A DNA stretch of 9,795 nucleotides from QHXW01 sp041486185 (GTDB lineage: Bacteria; Acidobacteriota; Terriglobia; Bryobacterales; Bryobacteraceae). The stretch spans positions 1 to 9,795 of the forward strand of contig JBGPKX010000235.1 in assembly GCA_041486185.1 (NCBI GenBank), written 5' to 3'. Made by a program: the position numbers and the translations under genes. Positions 1 through 6,429 of the stretch are shown here, in pieces; positions within the stretch are counted from its first letter, which is position 1, and each line of letters starts with the position of its first letter. Below the pieces are notes generated by a model, which had not been told where the DNA came from, made no database searches, and saw nothing but the letters and a program-made list of their open reading frames with translations.

Positions 1-1
1 C

Positions 2-1630
2 ATCCAGGACACTTGGCGGATGACCAGCCGGCTCACGCTGAACTTGGGCCTGCGCTATGAGTTCAGCACGCCCTATACGGAGCGCTACAACCGCGAACAG
101 TTCACTTGCTTCACCTGTGACAGCGGTATCAACATCCCGGCGCTGCCGGCGGCGAATTTCCCTGGCGGGCAAATCCTCGGAACCACGATACTGGCTACGA
201 ATAACTTCCGCCATGCGGATCCCGCTTACCACAACATCGGGCCGCGGCTCGGGTTCGCCTACCGGTTGGGCAACAAGACAGTCGTGCGCGGCGGGGCGGG
301 CATTTACTACGGCATGAACTTCGCCACCAACTGGCAGTACGGAGGGGCGGCCTGGAATTATGACCTCAGATATATACCCACTCTGGATAACTACGTCACT
401 CAGTACGCAACCCTTCAGAACCCGTTTCCGGCTGGTTTTTCGGCGCCGCAGCAGGGGAAATATGGCGCGCTGACCAATTTTGGAGCAGGAAACGACAATC
501 ACAGCAGCAACACGTTCACGAACGGCGAGATTTACCAGTGGAACCTGGGACTTCAGCGCGAGTTGCCGGGCCAGTGGCTGATCGACGTAAATTATTCCGC
601 CAACCACTCGCTGCATCTGCCGTGGAACTATTCCACTGAAAATCGCAACTACATTTCGGCGGCAAAGCGCGTGGCTTATGGAACCGAGGGGCTGTACAAC
701 AATGTTCCCAATCCCTTCCAATACTTGTTTGTGCAGGTCCCCGGGAAACCTGCTCCAATTATCAACGATCCGAATTCGACCTATAACTTCTCGACGATTC
801 CGCAGATTGACCTCCTGCGGCCGTTTCCCCAGTTCCCCGGATCATTTTCTGGTTTTCCGGAGTTTGTGGCCAACTCCGATTACGAATCGCTCCAGGTTCG
901 CTTTGAAAAGCGGCTGGCCTACGGGCTAAGCGTCGAGGGTAACTACACATTTTCGAAGTTCATGGATTATTCCGACGCCGGCGGCAACGCCTGGATTGGC
1001 AATCTCGGGTTTATCGGAGCGCCGCAGGACCTGACGAATCTCCGGGCGGAAAAAAGCGTCAGCGCCAACGATGCGCCCCACCGGCTGGCCTTCGCGGCAA
1101 TTTACGAGCTGCCGGTGGGCCGCGGCCGGGCGCTTGGCCGGAACATGAACCGGATTCTGAACGGCGCCATCGGTGGATGGGAAGTGAATAGCTTTGTCAC
1201 CTTCCAGAGCGGAAATCCCATCGTGTTCTCCGATAGCAATCAGACGCTTGCGGACAGCCCTAACCAGCGCCCCAACATCAGTGGGAAGGCGTGCTCCGGT
1301 GCGGGCGTTTACAGCGTTGTGGACGGCACGGCGAATTACTTCAACGTTGGGAACTTTTCTCATCCGGCGGACCAGACGCCCGGCAATATGGGCCGATACA
1401 TCGCAGATTGCCGCAATCAGGGGATCCACAACATAGACCTTGGCCTTTCCAAGAAAGTGGAGATCACGGAAAGCAAGTATGTCGAGATTCGCGCAGAATT
1501 CTTCAACGCGTTCAATACGCCCAGGTTTGGCACGCCCAATACGACGTTTGGCGGTGACAGCTTTGGCGTGATCAACAGCCAGTACAACAGCCCCAGGCAC
1601 GGGCAACTCGGATTCCGGTTTGTGTTCTGA
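2..1630 (+). CDS. TonB-dependent receptor, Oar-type, C-terminal barrel (5' end outside window)
   Basis: Outer-membrane beta-barrel of the large TonB-dependent receptor family that in Acidobacteriota usually has an N-terminal carboxypeptidase-regulatory-like domain and a plug; those parts would lie upstream. The frame is open to the first bases (IQDTWRMTSRLTLNLGLRYE), so the Met at 20 is internal, not a start. Typical strands are visible: YHNIGPRLGFAYRLG, VVRGGAGIYYG, YQWNLGLQRELPGQWLIDVN, YESLQVRFEKRLAYGLSVEG, NYTFSKFMD, and DAPHRLAFAAIYELPVGRG. Near the end come VEIRAEFFNAFNTPRFGTPN and a terminal GQLGFRFVF. The last residue is Phe after alternating aromatic residues, the usual C-terminal signal for outer-membrane barrel insertion. 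About 540 residues are present, perhaps half of a typical protein. The substrate cannot be inferred; related proteins are thought to take up glycans or oligopeptides. No partner gene follows in the same direction closely enough to suggest an operon. Confidence 0.93.
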   Translation: MQDTWRMTSRLTLNLGLRYEFSTPYTERYNREQFTCFTCDSGINIPALPAANFPGGQILGTTILATNNFRHADPAYHNIGPRLGFAYRLGNKTVVRGGAGIYYGMNFATNWQYGGAAWNYDLRYIPTLDNYVTQYATLQNPFPAGFSAPQQGKYGALTNFGAGNDNHSSNTFTNGEIYQWNLGLQRELPGQWLIDVNYSANHSLHLPWNYSTENRNYISAAKRVAYGTEGLYNNVPNPFQYLFVQVPGKPAPIINDPNSTYNFSTIPQIDLLRPFPQFPGSFSGFPEFVANSDYESLQVRFEKRLAYGLSVEGNYTFSKFMDYSDAGGNAWIGNLGFIGAPQDLTNLRAEKSVSANDAPHRLAFAAIYELPVGRGRALGRNMNRILNGAIGGWEVNSFVTFQSGNPIVFSDSNQTLADSPNQRPNISGKACSGAGVYSVVDGTANYFNVGNFSHPADQTPGNMGRYIADCRNQGIHNIDLGLSKKVEITESKYVEIRAEFFNAFNTPRFGTPNTTFGGDSFGVINSQYNSPRHGQLGFRFVF

Positions 1631-1694
1631 GCAACGGCCAGTATTGCGCTCGCCCTCTGGTCGGCCGGCGCAGCATCCCGCTCCGTTGTCTCCA

Positions 1695-1714
1695 TGAGCT
1701 CCGGTCGGGGCTCA
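1695..1714 (+). terminator. possible hairpin downstream of the receptor gene
   Basis: TGAGC-T-CC-GGTC-GG-G-GCTCA forms an 8-bp stem (one T-G wobble) with a 4-base loop, 65 bases after the receptor stop codon. There is no T-run after it, so if it acts in termination it is not a classical intrinsic terminator. Weakly supported. Confidence 0.22.
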
Positions 1715-1754
1715 CTCCGAGCTTCCTGGCTTTACCGACGCCGACGAATATGAT

Positions 1755-2036
1755 CAGCGCGCGCTTGAAGATGCGCAGCCGGTTGCCGTGCATGATCCCT
1801 TCGATGTCCCACTCCGAATAACCGCGCGATTTGAGAATCGCCGCCAGCTTTTGCAGATCGGCGATAGTGTTGACGTCGTGCGGCGTCTGTTCGGTGCCGA
1901 ATTCCCCGTCCAGATGGCTGCGCACGGCGACGTGGCGCGTGTTTCCCGTCAACTGGCAGATATCATCGATGTGGTTGACAACATCTTCCAGGCTTACGAC
2001 GGAATTAGACGTGTTGTGGAAGTGCCTTGACGCCGT
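1755..2036 (-). pseudogene. M19 membrane dipeptidase, C-terminal remnant
   Basis: The minus strand reads through the C-terminal region of peptidase family M19 (zinc-dependent membrane dipeptidase): SLEDVVNHIDDICQL, then HVAVRSHLDGEFGTEQTPHD, ADLQKLAAILKSRGYSEWDI and GIMHGNRLRIF. Only about 95 residues of a protein normally above 320 remain, so the part carrying most metal ligands is absent. The diagnostic G-S-D-x-D-G motif reads R-S-H-L-D-G, with the first Asp replaced by His. The natural stop after the final helix is lost and the frame runs on to 1572 with unrelated, Arg-rich sequence. The frame could start at 2081, but homology ends near 2036, just where the divergent Lgt-like gene begins, which suggests truncation by arrival of that block or by deletion. 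I infer a non-functional relic. Confidence 0.75.
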
Positions 2037-2045
2037 GACCGTCGT

Positions 2046-2840
2046 GTGATTAACTTGGCGGCTGTGTGGCCGGAAGTCCACTGCATCTGGGGCGTGCAGT
2101 TCACCCTGTACGACGTGATGCGGGGTGCGGCTGTCGCAGCATCCCTGCTCGTCTGTGTCCTGCTTAACCGGCGTCAGAACATTTCCGCTCGCCAGACGTT
2201 GCTGATTGCCGCCGCATGCATCCCGGTCTCTATCGGCGCCGCACGGCTGCTAAACGCAATCGAGTACGGCGCTACCTGGGCGAGCATAGGCACGGAGGTG
2301 GTGCGCAACTCGGGGTCGTCCATCTACGGTGCGCTCATCGCATGCCTGTTGTCGGTCGTGGCGCTGACTCGTGCCGCACACATCTCAACTCTGCGCTTTC
2401 TCGACGCAGGCGCGCCCGCCATTGCCATCGGAGAAGCGCTGAGCCGCTTCGGCTGCTTCTGCGCCGGCTGCTGTTACGGCGAAAGCTGGAATGGTCCCTG
2501 GTCCGTTGTGTTTCCGGGAGACAGCTTCGCCGCCGCGGATCAACGCCGCCGCAGCGTGCTCGACAGTACCATCACGCACTCGCTGCCGGTCCACCCGGTG
2601 CAGATCTACGGTGTGATTCTGATGACCCTGTTGGCGCTGGCCTTGATCCGGCGGTTCAATCGGCTGCACTCTAACGGCGAAATCTTTTTCGCACTGCTCA
2701 TCGGTTATGGGGCCTATCGACTCGCAATCACGCCGTTTCGCGTCGAGGCCCTGGCGAGCATGAAGCTGTTCAGCGCGCTCTTCATCGCCGTTGGGATGCT
2801 GGGCCTGTTGTCAACGCGGCGGGCAAGGTCGGCGGCGTGA
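2046..2840 (+). CDS. divergent Lgt-family membrane protein (prolipoprotein diacylglyceryl transferase-like)
   Basis: Polytopic membrane protein of 264 residues, the usual size of Lgt, which transfers diacylglyceryl from phosphatidylglycerol to the lipobox Cys of prolipoproteins. The family layout is visible: N-terminal PxxHxIWGVQFTLYDVM (8-25), GSSIYGALIA (90-99) where Lgt has an HGG-type loop, a signature RFGCFCAGCCYG (134-145), HPVQIYG (183-189), and YGAYRLAITPFR (221-232). The signature and C-terminal arginines (134 and 225, matching the essential pair of E. coli Lgt by my alignment) are kept. The conserved His of the HGG loop is Tyr, the signature Asn is Cys, and the C-terminal Glu is Thr. 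Function as a true lipoprotein transferase is therefore uncertain; another phospholipid-dependent transfer is possible. Start: GTG 2046 is the longest option; GTG 2064, just before WPEVH, fits family N-termini better. The stop overlaps the next gene by 4 bases. Confidence 0.8.
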   Translation: MINLAAVWPEVHCIWGVQFTLYDVMRGAAVAASLLVCVLLNRRQNISARQTLLIAAACIPVSIGAARLLNAIEYGATWASIGTEVVRNSGSSIYGALIACLLSVVALTRAAHISTLRFLDAGAPAIAIGEALSRFGCFCAGCCYGESWNGPWSVVFPGDSFAAADQRRRSVLDSTITHSLPVHPVQIYGVILMTLLALALIRRFNRLHSNGEIFFALLIGYGAYRLAITPFRVEALASMKLFSALFIAVGMLGLLSTRRARSAA

Positions 2841-3439
2841 GCGCGCTCGCCGAGAAGGTGCTCGTTTCCGCGGTACTTCTCGCCGTCACCGTGCCGGTGT
2901 TCTTCGCCGTCGGCGCGTCAGCCCAGAAGCACGAGCCTGCGGCTTGGCTTACCACGCGTTTGGACGCGTTCATTCCGCTCGTGCCCGCGGCGGTCTGGCC
3001 CTACTTGTCGTGGTACGTCGCGCCTTGGCTCCTGCTGGCGGCGCCGCGACAGGATTTCCGGCGCCTGGCGGCCTCGGTCGTGCTGGCGTTCGCGAGCTGC
3101 GCCCTTGCCTACGTGGTCCTTCCGGCCTCGATCGAGCGGCCCGCAGTGGCGGGAGGTACGCTGTCCGAGCGCGCGCTCCTCATGCTGTATCAACACGATC
3201 CGCCATGGAACATCTTTCCCTCCTTTCATGCGGCGGTATGCGCGCTGCTTTGGAGGCCGGTGTTCGGCGGCGCAATCGCGAGGAGCATGACGCCGGTTTG
3301 GATGGCGGCCATCTGCGCGGCCTGCGTCCTCACCAAGCAGCACAACCTGCTGGACGTCGTGGCGGGCCTGCTGGTGGGGTTTGTCTCGCTGGCAATCGCA
3401 ACGGTCGTGCTTGATCGCCTGAATCGGGCAAGAAGCTGA
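2837..3439 (+). CDS. PAP2-superfamily membrane phosphatase (inositolphosphotransferase-like)
   Basis: A 200-residue membrane protein of the PAP2/phosphatidic acid phosphatase superfamily, closest in style to the IPC-synthase-like subgroup. Motifs in order: ERP (100-102, the RP of the first motif); FPSFHAA (127-133, P-S-x-H with the acid/base His131); TKQHNLLDVVAG (166-177), where His169 and Asp173 form the nucleophile-side His/Asp pair. About five hydrophobic segments surround them. Such enzymes cleave phosphate from lipid phosphates or transfer phospho-headgroups, with catalysis on the outer face of the cytoplasmic membrane. The GTG start lies inside the stop of the upstream Lgt-like gene (GTGA overlap), which implies co-transcription and translational coupling, and hence a joint role in lipid or headgroup metabolism. 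The substrate is unknown. Converges with the lipoprotein gene after a 23-base gap. Confidence 0.83.
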   Translation: MSALAEKVLVSAVLLAVTVPVFFAVGASAQKHEPAAWLTTRLDAFIPLVPAAVWPYLSWYVAPWLLLAAPRQDFRRLAASVVLAFASCALAYVVLPASIERPAVAGGTLSERALLMLYQHDPPWNIFPSFHAAVCALLWRPVFGGAIARSMTPVWMAAICAACVLTKQHNLLDVVAGLLVGFVSLAIATVVLDRLNRARS

Positions 3440-3462
3440 TGGGTACTTCGCGCCGCCTGCCC

Positions 3463-3966
3463 TTATCGCTGCGGCTGCTTTCCCTGCCCCTGCTTCGCCT
3501 TATCGAGCGTGCCGCTCATCAAGAGGTTGCCCGTCGCCACATCGAATAGGGCGTAGCCGCGCTCGAACGCGACCGGCTTGCCTTTCGTCGGGGTGGAGAT
3601 GTAGAGCGGTCCGCGGATGACCGCAAACGCCAGCCGTTGGCTGTCCGGCAGCCCGGTCGATACACCCTGCAGCCGGCTGGTCACCTCTCGTGCGGTAATG
3701 TACTCCACGCTCTCCACCTGGAGCTGCGCCAGATCGCCAACCATCCTGGCCAGCCTGTGTGTCCGGACATACTGAGTGACGTCATCCACGCTAAACGGCG
3801 TCGCACCGGGCTTTACCTCCAGCGCCTTCATTCCCAGCGGACGCTTTGGCGGTTCAGTAGGCAACTTCATTGCCGTCGCGTTCTGCGGCTCGTGTCTGCG
3901 CGTTTCGCACCCAGTCACGCCTAGGCAGACGGCGAGCCAGCTCAGCAAGACGATGTTTCGGGTCAC
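3463..3966 (-). CDS. putative lipoprotein, function unknown
   Basis: A 167-residue protein starting at GTG 3966 (VTRNIVLLSWLAVCLGVTGC). An AAAGGA-like Shine-Dalgarno sequence sits about 8 bases upstream, and the start places a basic residue, a hydrophobic stretch and a lipobox V-T-G-C ending at residue 20. A longer frame back to 4056 exists but would bury the signal peptide and overlap the upstream gene. The mature part is hydrophilic: a Pro/Lys-rich linker (PTEPPKRPLG), then a compact domain from about PFSVDDVTQYVRTHRLARMV to GYALFDVATGNLLMSGTL, and a Gln/Lys-rich tail. FDVATGNLLMSG resembles beta-hairpin motifs of PepSY-like or small beta-domain proteins, but I do not recognise the family. 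It lies 20 bases after the Cys-rich secreted protein gene, so the two probably form one transcript. Confidence 0.72.
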   Translation of the reverse strand: MTRNIVLLSWLAVCLGVTGCETRRHEPQNATAMKLPTEPPKRPLGMKALEVKPGATPFSVDDVTQYVRTHRLARMVGDLAQLQVESVEYITAREVTSRLQGVSTGLPDSQRLAFAVIRGPLYISTPTKGKPVAFERGYALFDVATGNLLMSGTLDKAKQGQGKQPQR

Positions 3967-3986
3967 GTCGGTATCCTTTCTCGAGT

Positions 3987-4808
3987 CTAGCGGCAGCAAC
4001 TGGTAGTGAACTGCCCGCCCTCGGGTGCGCCCGGAGCGCCCGGGTTCTGCGTCCATGATGCCGTGGGCGGATTCGCGCTGGTCACTCCCCCCGCCGCGGT
4101 CTGCGCGTTGTACCAGAAAACGTAGGCGGAATCCAATGCCTGGACCGCCCAGATGTTGCGGGTATAGTTGTCGGAGTTGGCTGATGCGTTGTTGGCCGCG
4201 GAGGGAGAGCCGGCCAGTTCCTGTCCGATGAGGATCCGCTTGCCGGTCATCTGGGGAAGCGGGCTGCCGCAGCCACCAGTGCCCGCAACCGATGAGGTCC
4301 CATTGTAGAGGGTGCTGTGCGAATCGTTGTAGATGAACACCAGGTACGGGTTGGGCGTGGTGCGACCGTCTTTGATGAGCATGTAGTGATCCACGGTGCC
4401 GATCGGGTCGACGCCACCCAGATAGTGGGAGTTAAAAGTGTTTCCGGTCCCTGGCCGGGCGTCCGCCCAGAAATACGTGGGGCTGCCGCCTTCCAGTACC
4501 AGCGTGCCGGCTTCCACCCAGCACATGCCGAACTGATTGGAAGTGCAGTTGGAGGAGGAATCGTCGATCAGCCAGATCTCGTTGTCGACGAACCCACCGC
4601 AGCCCGAGGGGCACGTCATAGCCACTTGTACGATGTCCGTGTAGGCGCCGAAGTACTCGTTACCCTGCGTCCACGCGTTCACACCATAGCAATGTCCCGA
4701 GGAGGGATCGCCGCAGGAATAGGCTCGGGCACGATCCACCTCGCCGAGCAAAAATGACAGCATCACGAACGGCATTACGCGAGAGCCGAACCGGCGTTGG
4801 ACGAACAT
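3987..4808 (-). CDS. secreted Cys-rich protein, function unknown
   Basis: A 273-residue protein with an ATG start preceded by a strong GGGAGGG Shine-Dalgarno sequence five or so bases upstream. The signal peptide is residues 1-29 (RR pair, hydrophobic core PFVMLSFLLG, cleavage after A-R-A). The mature protein has nine cysteines (32, 40, 66, 70, 88, 96, 180, 271, 272), several in close pairs (TCPSGC, NCTSNQFGMC), which fits disulphides outside the cytoplasm; the odd number leaves one free or intermolecular. Other visible stretches are NEIWLIDDSS, CWVEAGTLV, YFWADARPG, DHYMLIKDG and YLVFIYNDSHS, which look like alternating beta strands of an all-beta domain. The C-terminal 40 residues are Pro/Gly/Ala-rich. 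I do not recognise the family; WVEaG and FWADxRPG patterns occur in uncharacterised secreted actinobacterial proteins, and a neprosin-like relation is only a guess. First gene of a two-gene unit with the lipoprotein. Confidence 0.75.
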   Translation of the reverse strand: MFVQRRFGSRVMPFVMLSFLLGEVDRARAYSCGDPSSGHCYGVNAWTQGNEYFGAYTDIVQVAMTCPSGCGGFVDNEIWLIDDSSSNCTSNQFGMCWVEAGTLVLEGGSPTYFWADARPGTGNTFNSHYLGGVDPIGTVDHYMLIKDGRTTPNPYLVFIYNDSHSTLYNGTSSVAGTGGCGSPLPQMTGKRILIGQELAGSPSAANNASANSDNYTRNIWAVQALDSAYVFWYNAQTAAGGVTSANPPTASWTQNPGAPGAPEGGQFTTSCCR

Positions 4809-5286
4809 ACACCCTCCCTTGCGGAGTGAAATCTCTCACGGCCGCTGAGGCGCTCCAGCCGGCGCCACACGTAAGCCGCGATGCCCGGGGCTCGTCTTGG
4901 TGTCGGGTAACAGGATCTTACAATGGTGCTCTTAAGTCAAGGCCATTTTTGGGTGGCATATTTGGCTCGTGTGGGCGCAATGTGAGACCTATTTGGTCCA
5001 AGTGGAAATGTCTTATTGACAGCGTCAGGCTGGGGAGATGGAACAGGAACTCTAATCATGACCCGGCGCGAGTGTGGCCGTTTATCCGCCGGGTGGAAAT
5101 CAGATTGTGGCTGGTCCTGGAGAGGCAAACGGCTTGCGGTCACGCTTTTGATCGATTTAATACTTACATTGCCTTCAGGTACTTAGTTGTGCGGTGTGGG
5201 GCGAGGATTCGCCTCGGGTCCGTACAATCAGATTGAAAGAGCATGCGTAGAGCTCTTGCATCTCGTCTTCGTGAACCCTCGCCAGT
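4809..5286. other. 478-bp intergenic region between divergent secreted-protein genes
   Basis: I find no convincing gene here; open frames on both strands lack recognisable domains. What it holds: two TATTTGG copies 31 bases apart (4959-4965, 4990-4996), the second within GACCTATTTGGTCC; a TTGACA at 5016-5021 without a good -10 at 17 bases; a small GC hairpin (CGAGG-ATTCG-CCTCG) near 5202-5216; and a TACAAT at 5223-5228 that could be a -10 for the gene at 5287 but lacks a matching -35. The middle part (about 4940-5030) is less GC-rich than the flanking genes and may be a relic of a mobile-element end. Confidence 0.4.
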
Positions 5287-6429
5287 ATGAGATTTGATAG
5301 AGCCGTCATTGGCTGGATGATCGCGGCCAGTCTGGGTAGCGCTTTTGCCCAAACCAAAGTGGACTTGCGGACGCAAAGCAAGTCGGTTGACTTTTCCACC
5401 GCGCCTTCCACAAAGCCGATTGCTATGGGAACCGCGCTGCCAGGCACCTGCTCGGCCGGGCAGCTGTTTTACCTCTCCAATGCCGCTCCGGGCTCCAACC
5501 TCTATTCCTGCACCGCTACGAATACCTGGACGCAGAGCGGATCGGTGACGAACACCAGCGGCACCTTGACAACCGATCTGCCTTTGTTGGGCGCGGGCGG
5601 GAACGACGCCAAACTGGGCACGAAAACCGGAAACGGCAATCAAGTGGTGGTAAGCCAATCGCCCACGATCGTCAGCCCGACGGTCGCAGACTTTACGAAC
5701 ATGCCTCACAGCCACGCCAATTCCGCCGGCGGCGGGCAACTTGGAATTTCCGCGATGCTGCCGGCGAGCCTCTCGGGTACGGGCGCGAAGCTGGGAACCG
5801 TTGCCGGGGTCCTTACGGCGGGGGATTGCACCAAGTTCGACGCCAACGGAAACCTTGTCGATAGCGGTATGGGATGCGGGCAGGCGAATTTCCGGCAGGC
5901 TTTTACCAGCGTCGCGTCGGTAACCTTGACTCATAACTTCAATTCATTCGCGATTGTCTTTGCGTGTTTCGATAACAGCACGCCGCCGCTGTGGATCCTG
6001 CCCAAGTCGGCGGGGCTGACCAACGCAAATACGCTGACCGTGACGTTTGCGTCAGCGCAAACCGGCTCATGCGTGGTGAACGCGAGCGGCGGCGGCAGCA
6101 ACTTCACGCCGGGGACGGGGATCACTTTTTCGGGCGCAAACATCTCGGTGGATGGCACTTTCATTCCGAAGTATCTGACAGCCTCATCGTCGCTGGCTTT
6201 CGGAGCCATCGCACAAGCGGCATGCGCGCAGTTGACGTTCTCGCTTGCCGGAGCCACTACCGGCGATTCGATCGCACCGGGGTGGCCGGCGACTCTCGAA
6301 AGCGGCCTGGTTGGAAGTATGTTCGTGAGCGCGAGCAATACGGTGGCCGTGCGGTTGTGCAATTTATCGGGCGCGTCAGTGACGCCGGCGGCGCAATCGT
6401 TTCGGGCGACGGCGGTGAAAGGCTTCTAG
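5287..6429 (+). CDS. exported phage tail-fibre-like modular protein
   Basis: A 380-residue protein with a clear Sec signal peptide (RFDRAVIGWMIAASLGSAFA, cleavage before Gln22). The mature part starts QTKVDLRTQSKSVDF. It continues with a short Cys-containing module (GTCSAGQLFYLSNA ... SNLYSCTATNTWT), then Gly/Ser/Thr-rich low-complexity sequence including TTDLPLLGAGGNDAKLGTK and VSQSPTIVSPTVADF. Next come HSHANSAGGGQL and VAGVLTAGDCTKFDANGN, and a C-terminal beta-rich domain ending TPAAQSFRATAVKGF. HSHAN-GGGQL and the 'LTAGDC.KFDANGNLVDSG' style resemble phage tail-fibre/collar proteins, yet no phage genes surround it and a signal peptide is unusual for a virion protein. I recall similar exported proteins in Solibacter-type genomes; their role is not known, and a surface or matrix fibre is my inference. 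No strong Shine-Dalgarno is visible before ATG 5287. The stop abuts the opposing pseudogene stop with no gap. Confidence 0.75.
   Translation: MRFDRAVIGWMIAASLGSAFAQTKVDLRTQSKSVDFSTAPSTKPIAMGTALPGTCSAGQLFYLSNAAPGSNLYSCTATNTWTQSGSVTNTSGTLTTDLPLLGAGGNDAKLGTKTGNGNQVVVSQSPTIVSPTVADFTNMPHSHANSAGGGQLGISAMLPASLSGTGAKLGTVAGVLTAGDCTKFDANGNLVDSGMGCGQANFRQAFTSVASVTLTHNFNSFAIVFACFDNSTPPLWILPKSAGLTNANTLTVTFASAQTGSCVVNASGGGSNFTPGTGITFSGANISVDGTFIPKYLTASSSLAFGAIAQAACAQLTFSLAGATTGDSIAPGWPATLESGLVGSMFVSASNTVAVRLCNLSGASVTPAAQSFRATAVKGF

Noticed and set aside
926..1606. Long minus-strand open frame (226 codons) opposite the receptor gene
   Set aside because: It is the antisense shadow of a well-supported TonB-dependent receptor, with no recognisable domain or export signal.
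2791..3414. Plus-strand frame of 207 codons overlapping the PAP2 gene in another frame
   Set aside because: Arg/Gly/Ala-rich shadow typical of high-GC coding sequence; the PAP2 frame has all catalytic motifs.
4754..5236. Plus-strand frame of 160 codons (and a minus frame 4937-5143) in the intergenic gap
   Set aside because: No recognisable domain, no good ribosome site, overlap with the secreted protein start; composition looks non-coding.
5164..5934. Long minus-strand open frame (256 codons) opposite the fibre-like gene
   Set aside because: Arg/Gly-rich translation without motifs; the plus strand has a signal peptide and family-like segments, so this is a shadow.
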